From: Treponema maltophilum ATCC 51939
Lineage (GTDB): Bacteria; Spirochaetota; Spirochaetia; Treponematales; Treponemataceae
Direction: 5' to 3'
Assembly: GCF_000413055.1 (NCBI RefSeq)
Contig: NZ_KE332518.1
Span: forward strand, 1,861,583-1,925,582
Length of the DNA: 64,000 nt
Shown: positions 18,461 through 25,794 of the stretch, one piece after another
How positions within the stretch are numbered: position 1 is the stretch's first letter
Layout of the letters: the number at the start of each line of letters is the position of its first letter
Notes under the pieces: model-generated
Database searches by the model: none
What the model saw: only the letters and a program-made list of their open reading frames with translations
Told to the model about the DNA's origin: nothing
Translations under genes and position numbers: made by a program

Positions 18461-18489
18461 ACTATAACATGAGAATTCGGCGCTGTCAA
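18461..18489 (-). promoter_or_regulatory. Promoter of the GDPD-kinase/importer operon
   Basis: On the minus strand TTGACA (18489-18484), a 17-nt spacer and TATAGT (18466-18461) give a near-consensus vegetative promoter about 40 nt upstream of the fusion gene ATG. Confidence 0.78.
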
Positions 18490-18556
18490 ATATTTTAAAG
18501 AGTTTTTCAAAAATCGGTTATATTTTGAGTAATTATATGTGCACTTATGAATTTTC

Positions 18557-18585
18557 TTGCAAATTTTATCGTTATGCTCTATGAT
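18557..18585 (+). promoter_or_regulatory. Promoter of iolE
   Basis: TTGCAA (18557-18562), a 17-nt spacer and TATGAT (18580-18585) form a good promoter pointing at iolE. Transcription from it would start near 18592 and give a leader of about 277 nt, filled by a chain of hairpins. It is divergent from the fusion-kinase promoter. Confidence 0.62.
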
Positions 18586-18597
18586 GTGGTAAATAAG

Positions 18598-18864
18598 AAA
18601 AACTTTTTCGCAAGTTGATTCGCTGCCTGCGCGAGCGGGCGCGTAAATCGGTTCTTTACAGAACAGAGCCGCGAGGCTCTATACTTGCTTCAAAAGTTTT
18701 TTAGGAGGAGCGATAAAAAGCGCCGTCTGAAATGGCGCCGGCACTTTTTATGCCGAGTTTGCGTTGCAAACTCGTTATCTATTGCGCTTTCTCAACTCTC
18801 GTTTGCGAAAGCGCGAAAAAACTTTTTCGCAAGTTGACACTTGCTTCAAAAGTTTTTTAGGAGG
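18598..18864 (+). repeat. Composite hairpin and Shine-Dalgarno repeat, copy A (iolE leader)
   Basis: In order, this holds five elements. First is a long stem (18598-18615 with 18683-18702) enclosing a small hairpin (AGAGCC/GGCTCT) and ending in AGGAGG. Second is the block GCGATAAAAAG...GCCGGCACTTTTTAT. Third is the palindrome CGAGTTTGC-GTT-GCAAACTCG (18754-18774). Fourth is GCGCTTTC/GAAAGCGC (18784-18814). Fifth is a final hairpin, AAAAAACTTTT / GCAAGT-TGAC-ACTTGC / AAAAGTTTTTT (18816-18858), followed at once by the AGGAGG of iolE. The same order of elements recurs on the minus strand at 51806-52083 before another gene. The ribosome site belongs to the repeat, so folding could control iolE translation. 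Confidence 0.75.
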
Positions 18865-18868
18865 AAGT

Positions 18869-19768
18869 ATGTTTAAAAAGGATGCGGTTTTTTTGGGTAT
18901 TGCGCCGATCGGCTGGTGCAATGACGATATGCCGGAATTGGGCAAAGAAAATACCTTTGAGCAAATTATAAGCGAAATGGCTTTGGCGGGTTTTACGGGC
19001 TGCGAAATCGGCAACAAGTATCCGTCGGATCCGGCGGTTTTAAAAGAAGCGCTCGACTTGCGCGGTATGCGCATTGCAAGCCGCTGGTACAGTTCTTTTT
19101 TGCTGACCAAACCGCTGAAAGAAAATGTCGCTTCTTTTAAAAAAGAATTGGATTTTTTAAGCGCGGTAAAAGCAAACCGCATAAACGTGAGCGAACAAAG
19201 CTACAGCATACAGGGTAAGATGGATGTTCCCGTTTTGCAAAACAAAAAGCACGTGATGAACGATGAGGAGTGGAAAACCTTTACGACGGGATTAAACGAA
19301 CTGGGAAAGGTTGCGACGGACAAGGGCTTTAAGCTGTGCTATCACCACCATATGGGAACGGTTGTGCAAAGCCTTACCGAAACGGAACGCATGATGGAAC
19401 AAACCGACCCGCGTTATGTGTACCTGTGCTACGATACGGGACACTTCACTTTTGCAGGCGAAGACCCGGCAGCCATTTTGAAAAAACACATAGGACGCGT
19501 CGGACACGTACACTTAAAAGACGTTCGGCCGAAAGTCCTCAAGCAGGTAAAAGACAACGGCTGGAGTTTTTTAACCGCAGTTAAAAACGGCGCGTTTACC
19601 GTTCCCGGCGACGGCTGCATAGATTTCGACACGGTATTCAAGCTGCTTGCCGACAACAAATACGAAGGTTGGATTTTGGTGGAAGCCGAACAGGATCCGG
19701 CAAAAGCGAATCCGTTCAAATACGCCAAAATGGCGCGCGCCTTTATAAAAGAACACGCAAAGATATAG
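18869..19768 (+). CDS. iolE: 2-keto-myo-inositol dehydratase (inosose dehydratase)
   Basis: This cytoplasmic TIM-barrel enzyme of 299 residues dehydrates 2-keto-myo-inositol to trihydroxycyclohexanedione, the second step of the pathway. The N-terminal LGIAPIGWCNDDMPELG is the family hallmark. Metal-ligand regions follow: YHHHMGT, CYDTGHFTFAG and VHLKDVRPK, with VPGDGCIDF near the end. The ATG at 18869 follows AGGAGG. An upstream in-frame ATG at 18764 would run through the hairpin repeat and is not the start. The gene is separated from iolB-iolD-iolG by about 12 kb and reads the opposite way, so its control may differ. Confidence 0.95.
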   Translation: MFKKDAVFLGIAPIGWCNDDMPELGKENTFEQIISEMALAGFTGCEIGNKYPSDPAVLKEALDLRGMRIASRWYSSFLLTKPLKENVASFKKELDFLSAVKANRINVSEQSYSIQGKMDVPVLQNKKHVMNDEEWKTFTTGLNELGKVATDKGFKLCYHHHMGTVVQSLTETERMMEQTDPRYVYLCYDTGHFTFAGEDPAAILKKHIGRVGHVHLKDVRPKVLKQVKDNGWSFLTAVKNGAFTVPGDGCIDFDTVFKLLADNKYEGWILVEAEQDPAKANPFKYAKMARAFIKEHAKI

Positions 19769-19940
19769 GACATATCGAAAAAACCGCTTTTAGCGTTTTT
19801 TTTCGATATGTCGCCGAGTTTTCACTCGCGATAATACAGCGAGTGAAAACATCGCATCTACAATTAAGGAAACTGTCCAAAAACTGAAGTTTTTGGACAG
19901 CCTCGTCAAAGTCCGGTTTGCCGCGGAAAAGGCAAACCGG
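19769..19940. terminator. Cluster of four strong hairpins between convergent genes
   Basis: There are four hairpins. GACATATCGAAAAAA pairs with its complement (19769-19812). GTTTTCACTCGC pairs with GCGAGTGAAAAC (19818-19850). CTGTCCAAAAACT pairs with AGTTTTTGGACAG around a 2-nt loop (19873-19900). CCGGTTTGCC pairs with GGCAAACCGG (19913-19940). They fill the space between iolE and the oppositely oriented Pot-type permease gene and should end transcription from both sides. Confidence 0.8.
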
Positions 19941-19960
19941 ATGCCCTTTTGCTTTTCCGG

Positions 19961-20809
19961 CTAATTCTTTTCCCACGCCTTTTCTTTTAAGTTCGTATAA
20001 ATGTACACGCCTGCCGACACGGAACACAGCAAAAACATAATGACCGAAAGTGCGGCCGCGCGTTCGTAGCGCAAATACTTATTGAATTGATCGAACAGCG
20101 AAATGCCGAGCATTTTCGGAAAGTTGCCGCCCATCAAATACGGCGTCGTAAAAGCGCCGACATTTGACATAAACACAAAGGTTCCGGCAACGACAATGTC
20201 TTTAAGCGACAGGGGCAAAATCATCGAAAAGAACACGCGGATTTTACTTGCACCGACGTCGCGCGCGCTTTCGATTATCGAATCGGGAACGGCGCTCAAA
20301 CCCGCGGTAATCATAAGAGCGGCAAAGGGAATGTTAAACCACAGGTTCATAAGAATCATGCCGCCCGCATGGTACATAAGCCCGAGCTTAATGTCCGCGC
20401 CGAACACGTTCGAAATGCGGTTTATAAGACCGGAATCGCGGATAATCGTAATCATCGCATACACGGCGACAAGGCCGGGAACGAATCGCGGAAGCAAATA
20501 CAAACTGCCGATTGCGCGCGAAAAGGGCGAATCGACAAAGCGCAAAAACAGAGCCAAAAGATAGGCAACCGTAATCGCGATAACCACCGTCATAACAACG
20601 ACGAACAAGGTAAAGCCCAAATTGGTCAATTCGCGTTTTGTCGTAAAAAAGAACAGGTAATTTTCAAACGTGAATTCTCCGGTTTTCGGGTGCGTAAAAC
20701 TTTTTTGTACCGCAGCGATAATCGGAAGGGCAACGACCGCCATAACCGTTAAAAACGCGGGCATCACCAAACCGTATGCAACCAAGCGTTGTTTAATCGT
20801 TTTATTCAT
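19961..20809 (-). CDS. PotB-like ABC permease
   Basis: This inner-membrane permease of 282 residues belongs to the spermidine/iron/phosphonate importer class. Its EAA loop, IIESARDVGASKIRVFFSMILP, is of the Pot/Fbp type (DVGAS rather than DGA). The start was set at the ATG 20809 that opens NKTIKQRLVAYGLVMPAF; 40 extra upstream residues in frame look non-coding. It is the last of four genes (binding protein, permease, ATPase, permease). Confidence 0.87.
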   Translation of the reverse strand: MNKTIKQRLVAYGLVMPAFLTVMAVVALPIIAAVQKSFTHPKTGEFTFENYLFFFTTKRELTNLGFTLFVVVMTVVIAITVAYLLALFLRFVDSPFSRAIGSLYLLPRFVPGLVAVYAMITIIRDSGLINRISNVFGADIKLGLMYHAGGMILMNLWFNIPFAALMITAGLSAVPDSIIESARDVGASKIRVFFSMILPLSLKDIVVAGTFVFMSNVGAFTTPYLMGGNFPKMLGISLFDQFNKYLRYERAAALSVIMFLLCSVSAGVYIYTNLKEKAWEKN

Positions 20810-20823
20810 AACCGCGCCCCTTT

Positions 20824-21798
20824 TTAAAACTCGTGATATCGGTTTAAGCCCAAGTGAACCTGTTGTCCGGGCGCCAGATTTTTTGCCTGTTCGCGCGTCG
20901 CAAAACAGCGCACAATCGAATTTCCGCATTGCACGGTTACTTCTTCGTAGTGGCCGAGTACCATAATCGTGCGGATTGTACCGGAAAAATCCGAAGCTTT
21001 TTCGCTTATCGTAATATCTTCCGGGCGGGCGGCGATAATTTTTCCGTTGTGATTCAAAAAGTTCATATCGCCGATAAACGAAGCAACGTAGCGCGAAGCG
21101 GGCTTGTCGTAAATTTCGGTGGGGGTACCGATTTGTTCGAACACGCCCTTATTCATAACGACGATGCGGTGTGAAATTCCCATCGCTTCTTCCTGGTCGT
21201 GCGTAACAAACACAACCGTAATGCCCAGTTCCGATTGAATCTTTTTGAGCTCTTCGCGCATTTGCTGGCGGATTTTCGCATCAAGGGCCGAAAAAGGCTC
21301 GTCGAGCAAAAGCACTTCGGGCTTGAGCATCAAAGAACGCGCAATCGCAATGCGCTGTTGCTGGCCGCCGGAAAGCTGCCCCGGATATTTTTTTTCGCAG
21401 CCGCTCATGGATACAAGTTCCAAATATTTTTCGATTTCGGTTTTAATCGTCGCTTTCGGAATTTTACGCAGCTTAAGGCCGAAGGCAAGATTTTCGTAAA
21501 TGGTCATGTGCGTCCACAAGTTATAGCTTTGAAAGACCATAGCCGTCGGCCGTTTTTCCGGCGGCAGCGCAACAATCGATTTATTGTCGATTAAAATATC
21601 GCCCGAAGTTACATCCAAAAAGCCGCCGATCGTACGCAAAATGGTACTTTTACCGCAGCCGGAAGGTCCGAGCATGGTTACGATTTCGCCCTCATAAATA
21701 CTCAAGTTTATGTTTTGTACCCCGTCGCCGTTTTTATACAGCTTCGACATATTCCGGATTTCAAGCTTTACCGGCCGATTTTCTTTATTTTCATTCAT
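20824..21798 (-). CDS. PotA/FbpC-like ABC ATPase
   Basis: This ATPase of 324 residues has Walker A GPSGCGKST, Q-loop VFQSYNLWTH, signature LSGGQQQR, Walker B VLLLDEPFSALD and the switch THDQEEAM. A C-terminal TOBE-like regulatory domain follows from about residue 235, with ARPEDITISEK and the closing GLNRYHEF. It energises the two Pot-type permeases on either side. It is the only single-domain importer ATPase in the window and could in principle also serve the orphan CUT1 systems. Confidence 0.9.
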   Translation of the reverse strand: MNENKENRPVKLEIRNMSKLYKNGDGVQNINLSIYEGEIVTMLGPSGCGKSTILRTIGGFLDVTSGDILIDNKSIVALPPEKRPTAMVFQSYNLWTHMTIYENLAFGLKLRKIPKATIKTEIEKYLELVSMSGCEKKYPGQLSGGQQQRIAIARSLMLKPEVLLLDEPFSALDAKIRQQMREELKKIQSELGITVVFVTHDQEEAMGISHRIVVMNKGVFEQIGTPTEIYDKPASRYVASFIGDMNFLNHNGKIIAARPEDITISEKASDFSGTIRTIMVLGHYEEVTVQCGNSIVRCFATREQAKNLAPGQQVHLGLNRYHEF

Positions 21799-21848
21799 CT
21801 TTTTCCTCGCATTGTAAACATTTTAAAGACAACTTTGAAAACGCGTTT

Positions 21849-22691
21849 TTATTTCATTTTAAAACCGCCGGCAATAGCGGCAGGTCCGATATATTTTCTC
21901 ATTGCCAATATAAGCACCAAAGACGGAACAATCAGTATGAGCGCAAAAACGGCTCCGGCTTGTCCCGGGTAATCGAGAATAACACCGTACATTTCGACCG
22001 GCATGGTTTTTATGCGCCCCAAGCCGACGAGCATGGTTCCCTGGGCTTCTTCCATGGAACCCAAAAAAGTATACAACGTCGCGACGGCGATGCCGGGCAT
22101 AGCCATCGGAAGCGTTACCGAAAAAAAGGTGCGCAAGGGACCGGCACCCACATCGCGCGCAGCTTCTTCCTGCTGGCGGTGTACGGAACGGAACGCACTT
22201 GCGGGAAGCCACACCATAAACATCATCGAATTGATCATGTGAATGATGACGACGCCGGCAAGGGTGCCCATCAAATTATATTTATAAAACAAAATACCTA
22301 TGGATGTATAAATTCCCAATTTGGGGAAGGCATTCGTCAGTAAAAACGAAAGCATAAAAATCTTTCTGCCGGGAAATTTAAAACGGGCAAGCGCATAGGC
22401 CGCGGGAATGCACAGCACCATCGAACACATAGTCGTAATTGCGGCGACGGTAAACGACTGAACAATCGAAGACACGAGGCTTTGCTGGCCGAAAATAAAT
22501 TTCCACCATTTTATTCCCCATTGTTGGGGAAATACGGCCGGTACCGTGTACGTGTCGGCAAAGGCCAGCATACACATGTTTAAAAGCGGGCCGTAAAAAA
22601 ACAAAATAAATACGGCAAAGATGATAAACTCAATAAAACGTTTGCGCCCGACGGCAAAATAAAAACGTTTGGGATTCAAATACTTGAACAT
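21849..22691 (-). CDS. PotC-like ABC permease
   Basis: This inner-membrane permease of 280 residues has the EAA loop EEAARDVGAGPLRTFFSVTLP and closing text GPAAIAGGFKMK. It lies between the binding-protein and ATPase genes and pairs with the PotB-like permease. The start at 22691 is the only sensible ATG before the first helix (FIIFAVFILFFYGPLLNMC). Confidence 0.88.
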   Translation of the reverse strand: MFKYLNPKRFYFAVGRKRFIEFIIFAVFILFFYGPLLNMCMLAFADTYTVPAVFPQQWGIKWWKFIFGQQSLVSSIVQSFTVAAITTMCSMVLCIPAAYALARFKFPGRKIFMLSFLLTNAFPKLGIYTSIGILFYKYNLMGTLAGVVIIHMINSMMFMVWLPASAFRSVHRQQEEAARDVGAGPLRTFFSVTLPMAMPGIAVATLYTFLGSMEEAQGTMLVGLGRIKTMPVEMYGVILDYPGQAGAVFALILIVPSLVLILAMRKYIGPAAIAGGFKMK

Positions 22692-22846
22692 AAAAACTCC
22701 GAAAAGCGATTCAATCGGGAAACGCCGATTATTGTTTGGCTGCTTTCTTAAATGATTTTAAAAGGCTGCGAAAAACGCGGTAGAAAAACTTCAGCGGAGG
22801 GCGCCGAAAAGTTCACCCTTCAGGCACCCTCCCCCGTTTTTTTAAA

Positions 22847-24004
22847 CTACTTCAGCGTACTGATTTCCACATCCCAGCGTTCATTAAAGGCGGTCGAAAG
22901 ATCGCCGATAGACATAACGCGGAATTTGCTTACGTCGAGGTCGCGCAAATCTTCATAGCCGGTTAAGTCCATCTTTGTCGTATCGACAAGCGGAATGGCG
23001 GCCATTTTGCGCACGAGCATGGTTTGCGTCTGCTCGCTCAAAATGTAATTGATAAACGCAAAGGCGCCGTCGCTGTTCGAACCGAAATTCGGAACAATCA
23101 AGCCCTGAACGGAACCGGTAAAAGAGGGTTCGATCGTGCACATTTTGATGTATTCGGGGACCGTTCCCGCAGCGCGCTGCGAAAGCAGCATATCCGCCCA
23201 TGCGGGGCACATGTCGATTTCGCCGTTGGAAAGAAGGTCGAGCGTTCCCTGGTTTTTATTGGGATACACAACCGCTCCGCCGGATTTATACATATACGGA
23301 TGGATTTTCGCCAAATAGCCGAATCCGGGATCCCATTCTTTTGTCCATTTTTCGTCGTCGCTCATCATCGCCGCAGGATCCGAAATAAAGTTGTACACGG
23401 CCGTGCGCGCAAACGAATCGCCGGCACCGCCGGTTCCGGGCGTGTTGTAAGAAAAGCGTCCGGGATGATCCATAATCCACTGCGTCAATTCGTCGGTGGT
23501 TTTAGGCGGAGTGGGAACCGTTTTGGAATTGTAGGCAAGAACGACGGTCGTTCCGCGGTACGGCTGCAACTTACCCTTTGCCGTCGGCGGCTGAGCGGAA
23601 ACCCCGGCCGCATTGGGCACCTTGGCCGGATCGATTTTCAAAAAGCCCTGCTCACCGATAAGCGAAACCGTGCGCGACAAATCGTCGCCGCCCAAATCGA
23701 CCAAATCGTAATCGGTTTTGGTTTGCTTCGCCTTATAGGCCGCCGTAAGCATATCGACCAGAGACTGCGTTCCCGTGCCGCTGAGCATAAAATTCAATTT
23801 GATTTCATACTTTCCCGCGTATTCGGAATTCGTGTTGAAATCGGTTGCCAACGCTTCAAATATTTGGCGGACATTGTCCGAACCGGTTGCCCAAAGGTTG
23901 ACGGTTTTGTTGTCTTTTGCCTGCGCTTTTTTTCCGCACGCAGTAAACAAAAGCGATAACGCGGCGCACACGGAGAGAACCGCGTAAATCCGATTTTTTT
24001 TCAT
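22847..24004 (-). CDS. Solute-binding lipoprotein of the Pot-type importer
   Basis: This lipoprotein of 385 residues has a lipobox at LFTAC (cysteine about residue 20). Stretches such as NLWATGSDNVRQIFEALA, LSGTGTQSLVDML and YNTPGTGGAGDSFAR fit the iron, phosphonate or thiamine-type binding proteins more than polyamine ones. The ATG at 24004 follows AAGGAG; a longer in-frame region upstream crosses a promoter and a poly-G shadow and is rejected. It heads the four-gene importer operon. The ligand is unknown. Confidence 0.85.
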   Translation of the reverse strand: MKKNRIYAVLSVCAALSLLFTACGKKAQAKDNKTVNLWATGSDNVRQIFEALATDFNTNSEYAGKYEIKLNFMLSGTGTQSLVDMLTAAYKAKQTKTDYDLVDLGGDDLSRTVSLIGEQGFLKIDPAKVPNAAGVSAQPPTAKGKLQPYRGTTVVLAYNSKTVPTPPKTTDELTQWIMDHPGRFSYNTPGTGGAGDSFARTAVYNFISDPAAMMSDDEKWTKEWDPGFGYLAKIHPYMYKSGGAVVYPNKNQGTLDLLSNGEIDMCPAWADMLLSQRAAGTVPEYIKMCTIEPSFTGSVQGLIVPNFGSNSDGAFAFINYILSEQTQTMLVRKMAAIPLVDTTKMDLTGYEDLRDLDVSKFRVMSIGDLSTAFNERWDVEISTLK

Positions 24005-24050
24005 GTGTTTGTACTCCTTTTTGTGAAAAAAATCTGAATATGATTTAAAT

Positions 24051-24079
24051 AGTTTAGCACGAGAATTTCTATCGCGCAA
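24051..24079 (-). promoter_or_regulatory. Candidate promoter of the Pot-type importer operon
   Basis: On the minus strand TTGCGC (24079-24074), a 17-nt spacer and TAAACT (24056-24051) lie about 47 nt upstream of the lipoprotein ATG. Both boxes are imperfect. It is divergent from the poly-G promoter about 35 nt away. Confidence 0.45.
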
Positions 24080-24112
24080 GGAAAAAAAATCAGAAATTTG
24101 GCTTTTTTTTAC

Positions 24113-24143
24113 TTGACAAAATGGGGGGGGGGGGGGGTAATAT
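24113..24143 (+). promoter_or_regulatory. Promoter with a 15-G tract in its spacer (phase-variation switch)
   Basis: A perfect -35 TTGACA (24113-24118) and a -10 TAATAT (24138-24143) are separated by 19 nt, of which 24123-24137 are 15 consecutive G. Loss of two G would restore the ideal 17-nt spacer. Homopolymer slippage here would change transcription of the downstream outer-membrane-type gene. In Treponema pallidum, poly-G tracts upstream of tpr genes and of an OmpW-like gene are known to act this way. Confidence 0.82.
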
Positions 24144-24183
24144 AAAAGAAAATCTTCGAAACACAAGAGGAGGAGCTTTAAAG

Positions 24184-24834
24184 ATGAAAAAGTTGTGTAC
24201 GGCTTTGGCAATATTCTTTTTTGCATTGCCGTTTTGTTTTGCGCAGAACTTTTTGCCGCGCGGAACATACCGTTCTCCTTTCGAAAACGGTATGAACGGT
24301 ATAACTGCCGAAAAGAAAAGCGGCGGCATAAAAGGCCGACGTTTTCTTACGCCGACCATAGGATACGCAAATCATCTCACATTGGGCAGCAGCAACAGCG
24401 CAAATACGCTTTTACTGGGCGCGGATTTTATGTATCGCAGAAATTCGGGCTTTACCCTTTGGTTCAATAACGCCCTTGTCGCAGGGCCTATTGATTATAC
24501 GGAGAGGGACTACTATGGTTTTAATATGTATAAAAGAACCGGGTTCATCGCCGGTTGGATGGGCGAGCTTCTTTTGGGATATTCAACAATACTGCAAAAT
24601 CATCAATTCGAATTCGGTGCAGGCTTGCAAACGGCGTATGCCTTTGGATCTGCAATGTTGGCGGAATTAGGCGCACTGGCTTTTCGATTTAATTATACGT
24701 ATTTTTTGAATGAAAAAACGGGAATAGCGGCTTGCATTACGGACGGAATCGGTCTCGGTATGATAGGAAGATCGGGCGGTTATGACTATATAAATGCCTT
24801 CAGCATAAAAGTCGGCCCCGTCTTTAAATTATAA
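24184..24834 (+). CDS. Small outer-membrane-type beta-barrel protein (hypothetical)
   Basis: This exported protein of 216 residues has a signal peptide over residues 1-20 ending FCFAQN. The mature part is rich in alternating hydrophobic and aromatic strands (TPTIGYANHLTLG, LLLGADFMYRR, FTLWFNNALV, HQFEFGAGLQTAY, ALAFRFNYTYFL) and ends in SIKVGPVFKL, as expected of a barrel of about eight strands. The start follows GGAGGAGC. Upstream codons through the G tract are not coding. It is probably co-transcribed with the next lipoprotein gene and is controlled by the poly-G promoter. No close family is recognised. Confidence 0.72.
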   Translation: MKKLCTALAIFFFALPFCFAQNFLPRGTYRSPFENGMNGITAEKKSGGIKGRRFLTPTIGYANHLTLGSSNSANTLLLGADFMYRRNSGFTLWFNNALVAGPIDYTERDYYGFNMYKRTGFIAGWMGELLLGYSTILQNHQFEFGAGLQTAYAFGSAMLAELGALAFRFNYTYFLNEKTGIAACITDGIGLGMIGRSGGYDYINAFSIKVGPVFKL

Positions 24835-24863
24835 TTACTTTAAGAGAATAAGGAGAACTTTGT

Positions 24864-25334
24864 ATGAAAAAATTTTTTAATGTATGTTTTGTTTCGGTTA
24901 TAGCCGCCTTGATTTTAGCGGCATGTACAAGCGTTTCGCCTACGGTAAGTGAAATAAACAGAATACGCCATGGCGAACCGGCTCTGCCGGAGATCCCGTA
25001 TGAAGCGTATACGGTTGTCGGCCGCGTAAGCGGTGAAAGTACCGTTTCAAACAGGCGGACATCGGTCGGCTTATTTGAAGGCGACACCGGAAATTACGGC
25101 AGCCTCGATACATTCGATGCAATTTATCTTAATATCGGCGAAAAAGCCGCTGTAGCTCCGCAAACACCCTTTGACGCGGCGCTTGCAAATGCCGTATATA
25201 AGATGATCGCGCAAGCGGACGAACTGCAAGCCGACGCCATTTTTTTTGTGCGCACAAAAACAAAAATTGCCTCTGAAAACGAAAAACAAACTGTTTCCGT
25301 CCAAATACGGGGAATTGCGGTAAAATTAAAGTAA
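24864..25334 (+). CDS. Hypothetical lipoprotein
   Basis: This lipoprotein of 156 residues has the lipobox LILAAC (cysteine at 21). The mature part has the pattern YEAYTVVGRVSGESTVSNRR and, near the end, ANAVYKMIAQADELQADAIFF, followed by a basic C-terminus. The last segment resembles small lipoproteins with a YbjQ/heavy-metal-associated-like fold, but this is only an impression. It lies 29 nt after the barrel-like gene and follows AAGGAGAAC, so the two probably share the poly-G promoter. Confidence 0.7.
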   Translation: MKKFFNVCFVSVIAALILAACTSVSPTVSEINRIRHGEPALPEIPYEAYTVVGRVSGESTVSNRRTSVGLFEGDTGNYGSLDTFDAIYLNIGEKAAVAPQTPFDAALANAVYKMIAQADELQADAIFFVRTKTKIASENEKQTVSVQIRGIAVKLK

Positions 25335-25368
25335 GCGAATCGTGCCTCTTTTACTTTAATATTTGATT

Positions 25369-25452
25369 AAGGGAACTGTAAAAAAACTGCAAGCCTATCG
25401 GCTTATTCTGTAAGGAAATTATTTTAAGAATCAGTTTTTGAACAGTTCCCTT
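25369..25452. terminator. Bidirectional terminator
   Basis: The arms AAGGGAACTGT (25369-25379) and ACAGTTCCCTT (25442-25452), with further pairing AAAAAACTG/CAGTTTTT inside, form a long stem between two convergent genes. Confidence 0.7.
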
Positions 25453-25481
25453 GATTTTTATAATGACCTTTTTTACATACC

Positions 25482-25793
25482 TTATTTCCGCTTTTTCGAA
25501 TCGGCGCTTATAAAAATCAGCAGCGCGATTAACAGCAGCGTTAAAAACGCGATATAACCGAGCGTAATGATATCGACACAGTGCGGAAAAAACGGCACCG
25601 CAGCGCCCGCACCCAAGGTGCCAAACCCCAAAACGAGTACAAAGCGCGAACTTATAAGATTCAAACGGCGCAAAGCGCGGTGCTCATCGCCGGCCATCGC
25701 GGGCGACGAGGTTTTACGCTTTATAAAAATGCGGGCGGCAATGCAAAAAATTCCCGCCGCAATAAAAAGCAAACAAAAAACGACGGTTTTCAT
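25482..25793 (-). CDS. Hypothetical small membrane protein
   Basis: This protein of 103 residues has three predicted helices: TVVFCLLFIAAGIFCIAARIF, then VLVLGFGTLGAGAAVPFF, then IITLGYIAFLTLLLIALLIF, and a basic tail SADSKKRK. The ATG at 25793 lies one base after the chemoreceptor stop codon, suggesting coupled translation. A longer frame from 25844 would overlap the receptor. No family is recognised. Confidence 0.6.
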   Translation of the reverse strand: MKTVVFCLLFIAAGIFCIAARIFIKRKTSSPAMAGDEHRALRRLNLISSRFVLVLGFGTLGAGAAVPFFPHCVDIITLGYIAFLTLLLIALLIFISADSKKRK

Positions 25794-25794
25794 A

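Noticed and set aside
24121-24183. Apparent N-terminal extension of the barrel-like protein through the G tract (Met-Gly-Gly...)
   Set aside because: The tract sits between promoter boxes, and a proper signal peptide with a ribosome site starts at 24184.
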